NCBI RefSeq assembly: GCF_010729665.1 | Contig: NZ_AP022610.1 | Location: 3,720,001-3,784,000 of the forward strand | Length of the DNA: 64,000 nucleotides | Direction of reading: 5' to 3' | Origin: Mycolicibacterium madagascariense | GTDB lineage: Bacteria > Actinomycetota > Actinomycetes > Mycobacteriales > Mycobacteriaceae | Shown: positions 62,659-64,000 of the stretch, in pieces | How the letters are laid out: every line of letters starts with the position of its first letter | Numbering within the stretch: the stretch's first letter is position 1 | Translations under genes and position numbers: made by a program | The notes under the pieces: model-generated | What the model saw: only the letters and a program-made list of their open reading frames with translations | What the model was told of the DNA's origin: nothing | Database searches by the model: none

Positions 62659-63582
62659 ATGACGAAGGCCTTCGACGACAAGGTCGTCCTGGTGACCGGC
62701 GCCTCCCGCGGGATCGGCAAGGCGACCGCGCTGGCATTTGCCAGCCAGGGCGCCAGCCTGGTGCTGGCGGCGCGCTCGGCACGACGACTCGACCAGGTGC
62801 GCAACGACATTCACGACCGTGGGGGGGAGGCCATCTCGGTGCCCACCGACATCACCTCGACCGAGGAGGTGGCCGCCCTGGTCGACGCTGCAATGACGCG
62901 CTACGGCCGCATCGACGTCCTGGTCAACAACGCCGGCATCGGCCACGTCGGCGCCGCCGACGACCCCCGGTTCGGGACCGACCTGCACGACACGCTGCAA
63001 GCCAGCCTCTTCGGAGCGATCCGGTTGACCCAGCAGGTGCTGCCGATCCTTCGGCGACAGCAGTCCGGGTCGATCGTCAACATGTCCTCGGTCATGGGGC
63101 GCAAGGCCTTTGCCCGATTCGGCGGATACGCCATCGTCATGCACGGCGTCTCGGCGTTCACCGACGCGCTGCGCCAAGAACTGGCCGGGACCAACATCGC
63201 GGTGTCGGTCATCCATCCCGCCCTCACCGCGACCGACCTGCTGCGCGAGGTCGACGAGACGCAGATGCCGCCCCCATTTCGCCACATGACGCCCCTGTCC
63301 GCCGAAGAGGTCGGCGAAGCAGTGGTGAAGGCAGTGCGTCGGGGCACCCCCAGGGTGATCCTGCCCCGACGGGCTGGACTGCTTCTCCTGGGCGAGGCCG
63401 TCTCCCCGCGCCTCGGCGACCTCATCGCCTCGGCCCTGACCCGACGACCGCTCGCACGCCTGATGGGGTTCAGCCGCGGCCGCACCTACCACCAGACCCT
63501 CGCCGCCCGCACCGACACCACCCCGCCTGACACCACACCGCGCCGCTCGGGGCACCAACTGCCGACCACCAGCACCCGTTGA
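62659..63582 (+). CDS. SDR-family protein lacking the catalytic lysine
   Basis: The protein has 307 residues from ATG 62659. The cofactor motif VTGASRGIGKATALAFA is at residues 12-28 and NNAG at 90-93, and Ser is present in NMSSVMG. At the active site, Tyr157 is kept but the residue four later is Met161 in GGYAIVMHGVSAF, where the Lys of Tyr-x3-Lys is expected. The C-terminal 50 residues resemble the long tails of SDRs that act on lipids. Catalysis by the usual mechanism is doubtful. It is between the MFS exporter and the NmrA-like gene. Confidence 0.85.
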   Translation: MTKAFDDKVVLVTGASRGIGKATALAFASQGASLVLAARSARRLDQVRNDIHDRGGEAISVPTDITSTEEVAALVDAAMTRYGRIDVLVNNAGIGHVGAADDPRFGTDLHDTLQASLFGAIRLTQQVLPILRRQQSGSIVNMSSVMGRKAFARFGGYAIVMHGVSAFTDALRQELAGTNIAVSVIHPALTATDLLREVDETQMPPPFRHMTPLSAEEVGEAVVKAVRRGTPRVILPRRAGLLLLGEAVSPRLGDLIASALTRRPLARLMGFSRGRTYHQTLAARTDTTPPDTTPRRSGHQLPTTSTR

Positions 63583-63600
63583 CCGAAGAGGAACGAACAC

Positions 63601-64000
63601 ATGACCACCGCACACCACCAGCCCACGACCACCCTCGTCATCGGAGCCACCGGCCGGCACGGCGGCACCGGAGGGCAGGTAGTCCACCGGCTGCTCCAGG
63701 CAGGCCAGACCGTGCGAGCGCTGGTGCGCTCCGATGACGACCGCGCCGCGAAGCTGAGGACGGCGGGCGTGCACACCGTGGTCGGGGACGTCCTGGACCG
63801 TCGAACGATCGTGCCGGTGATCGACGGCGTCGACGCGGTCTACCTCGCCTACCCGGCCGCACACGGGGTCCTCGACGCGCTGCTCAACATCGCCTCGCTG
63901 CTCACCGAGCGGGCTTCGTCTGCGCACGTGGTCATCATGTCCATGGGGGCAGCCGACCACGCCAGCCCCAGCGGCATAGCCCGCGGGCACGCACTGGCCG
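63601..64000 (+). CDS. NmrA/NAD(P)-binding family protein (3' end outside window)
   Basis: The frame is open from ATG 63601 to the right edge, so only about the first 133 residues are visible. GAAGAGGAA lies before the start. A Rossmann motif (TLVIGATGRHGGTGGQVVHRLLQAGQTVRALVRS) is at residues 11-44, with VVGDVLDRRTIVPVIDGVDAVYLAYP after it, as in NmrA-like redox sensors and quinone reductases. It is 18 bp downstream of the SDR gene and likely in the same operon. Confidence 0.85.
   Translation, partial: MTTAHHQPTTTLVIGATGRHGGTGGQVVHRLLQAGQTVRALVRSDDDRAAKLRTAGVHTVVGDVLDRRTIVPVIDGVDAVYLAYPAAHGVLDALLNIASLLTERASSAHVVIMSMGAADHASPSGIARGHALA

Overview
The window is high-GC actinobacterial chromosome, almost certainly a free-living, rapid-growing Mycobacterium (Mycolicibacterium). 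Evidence: an mmpS-mmpL pair, a DUF222/HNH (13E12-type) endonuclease, a DUF732 secreted protein, a glycosyl hydrolase of the same 379-residue length as Rv3096, a dppABCD operon in the M. tuberculosis order, an Rpf-type muralytic protein, frequent GTG starts and ATGA/GTGA stop-start overlaps. No rRNA, tRNA, CRISPR array, complete insertion sequence or prophage was seen.

Layout. 1-6.6 kb (minus): a secreted Pro/Ser/Thr-rich protein running off the left edge, then dppD-C-B-A. 6.7-8.0 kb: HNH endonuclease. 8.0-18.9 kb (minus): ten tightly coupled genes in one apparent operon: SIS-domain sugar-phosphate deglycase/isomerase, PfkB kinase, hydantoin-type racemase, amidohydrolase, PuuE-like deacetylase/allantoinase, dual ABC ATPase, two permeases, binding lipoprotein and a GntR regulator. 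It looks like a complete uptake and degradation system for a sugar-linked nitrogen compound. 19-31 kb: PaiB-like protein, zinc-ribbon SDR, VTT membrane protein, glycosidase, STAS protein, two MFS exporters with a TetR gene, a ROK repressor divergent from an APC permease, and a histidine-rich membrane protein.

31-38.9 kb is signalling and hypothetical: a PAP2 phosphatase coupled to a degenerate OmpR-type response regulator, a bacteriophytochrome fused to a SpoIIE/PP2C phosphatase, a StrR-like ParB-domain regulator, small proteins and an FGGY kinase. 38.9-43.7 kb collects cell-wall enzymes: L,D-transpeptidase, Pro/Ala-rich secreted protein, Tat-exported PGRP amidase with LGFP repeats, and an Rpf protein whose cytoplasmic N-terminus is a transposase-derived DUF772 domain. 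43.8-48.1 kb: mmpS-mmpL and small membrane proteins.

48.2-58.2 kb is a second catabolic locus: two dehydrogenases on the minus strand, divergent from an XRE-cupin regulator, YtcJ-type amidohydrolase, PotABCD-like importer (order A-D-B-C) and PuuB-like FAD amine oxidase. It is probably for polyamine or amine/amide use. The right end (58.2-64 kb) has an SDR, a [2Fe-2S] thioredoxin-like ferredoxin, and an HxlR regulator divergent from an MFS exporter, an atypical SDR lacking its catalytic lysine, and an NmrA-like protein cut by the window edge.

The most unusual items are the ten-gene operon with its palindromic promoter element, the Rpf-transposase-domain fusion, the phytochrome-phosphatase, the response regulator without its acidic pocket, and two SDRs with altered catalytic residues.
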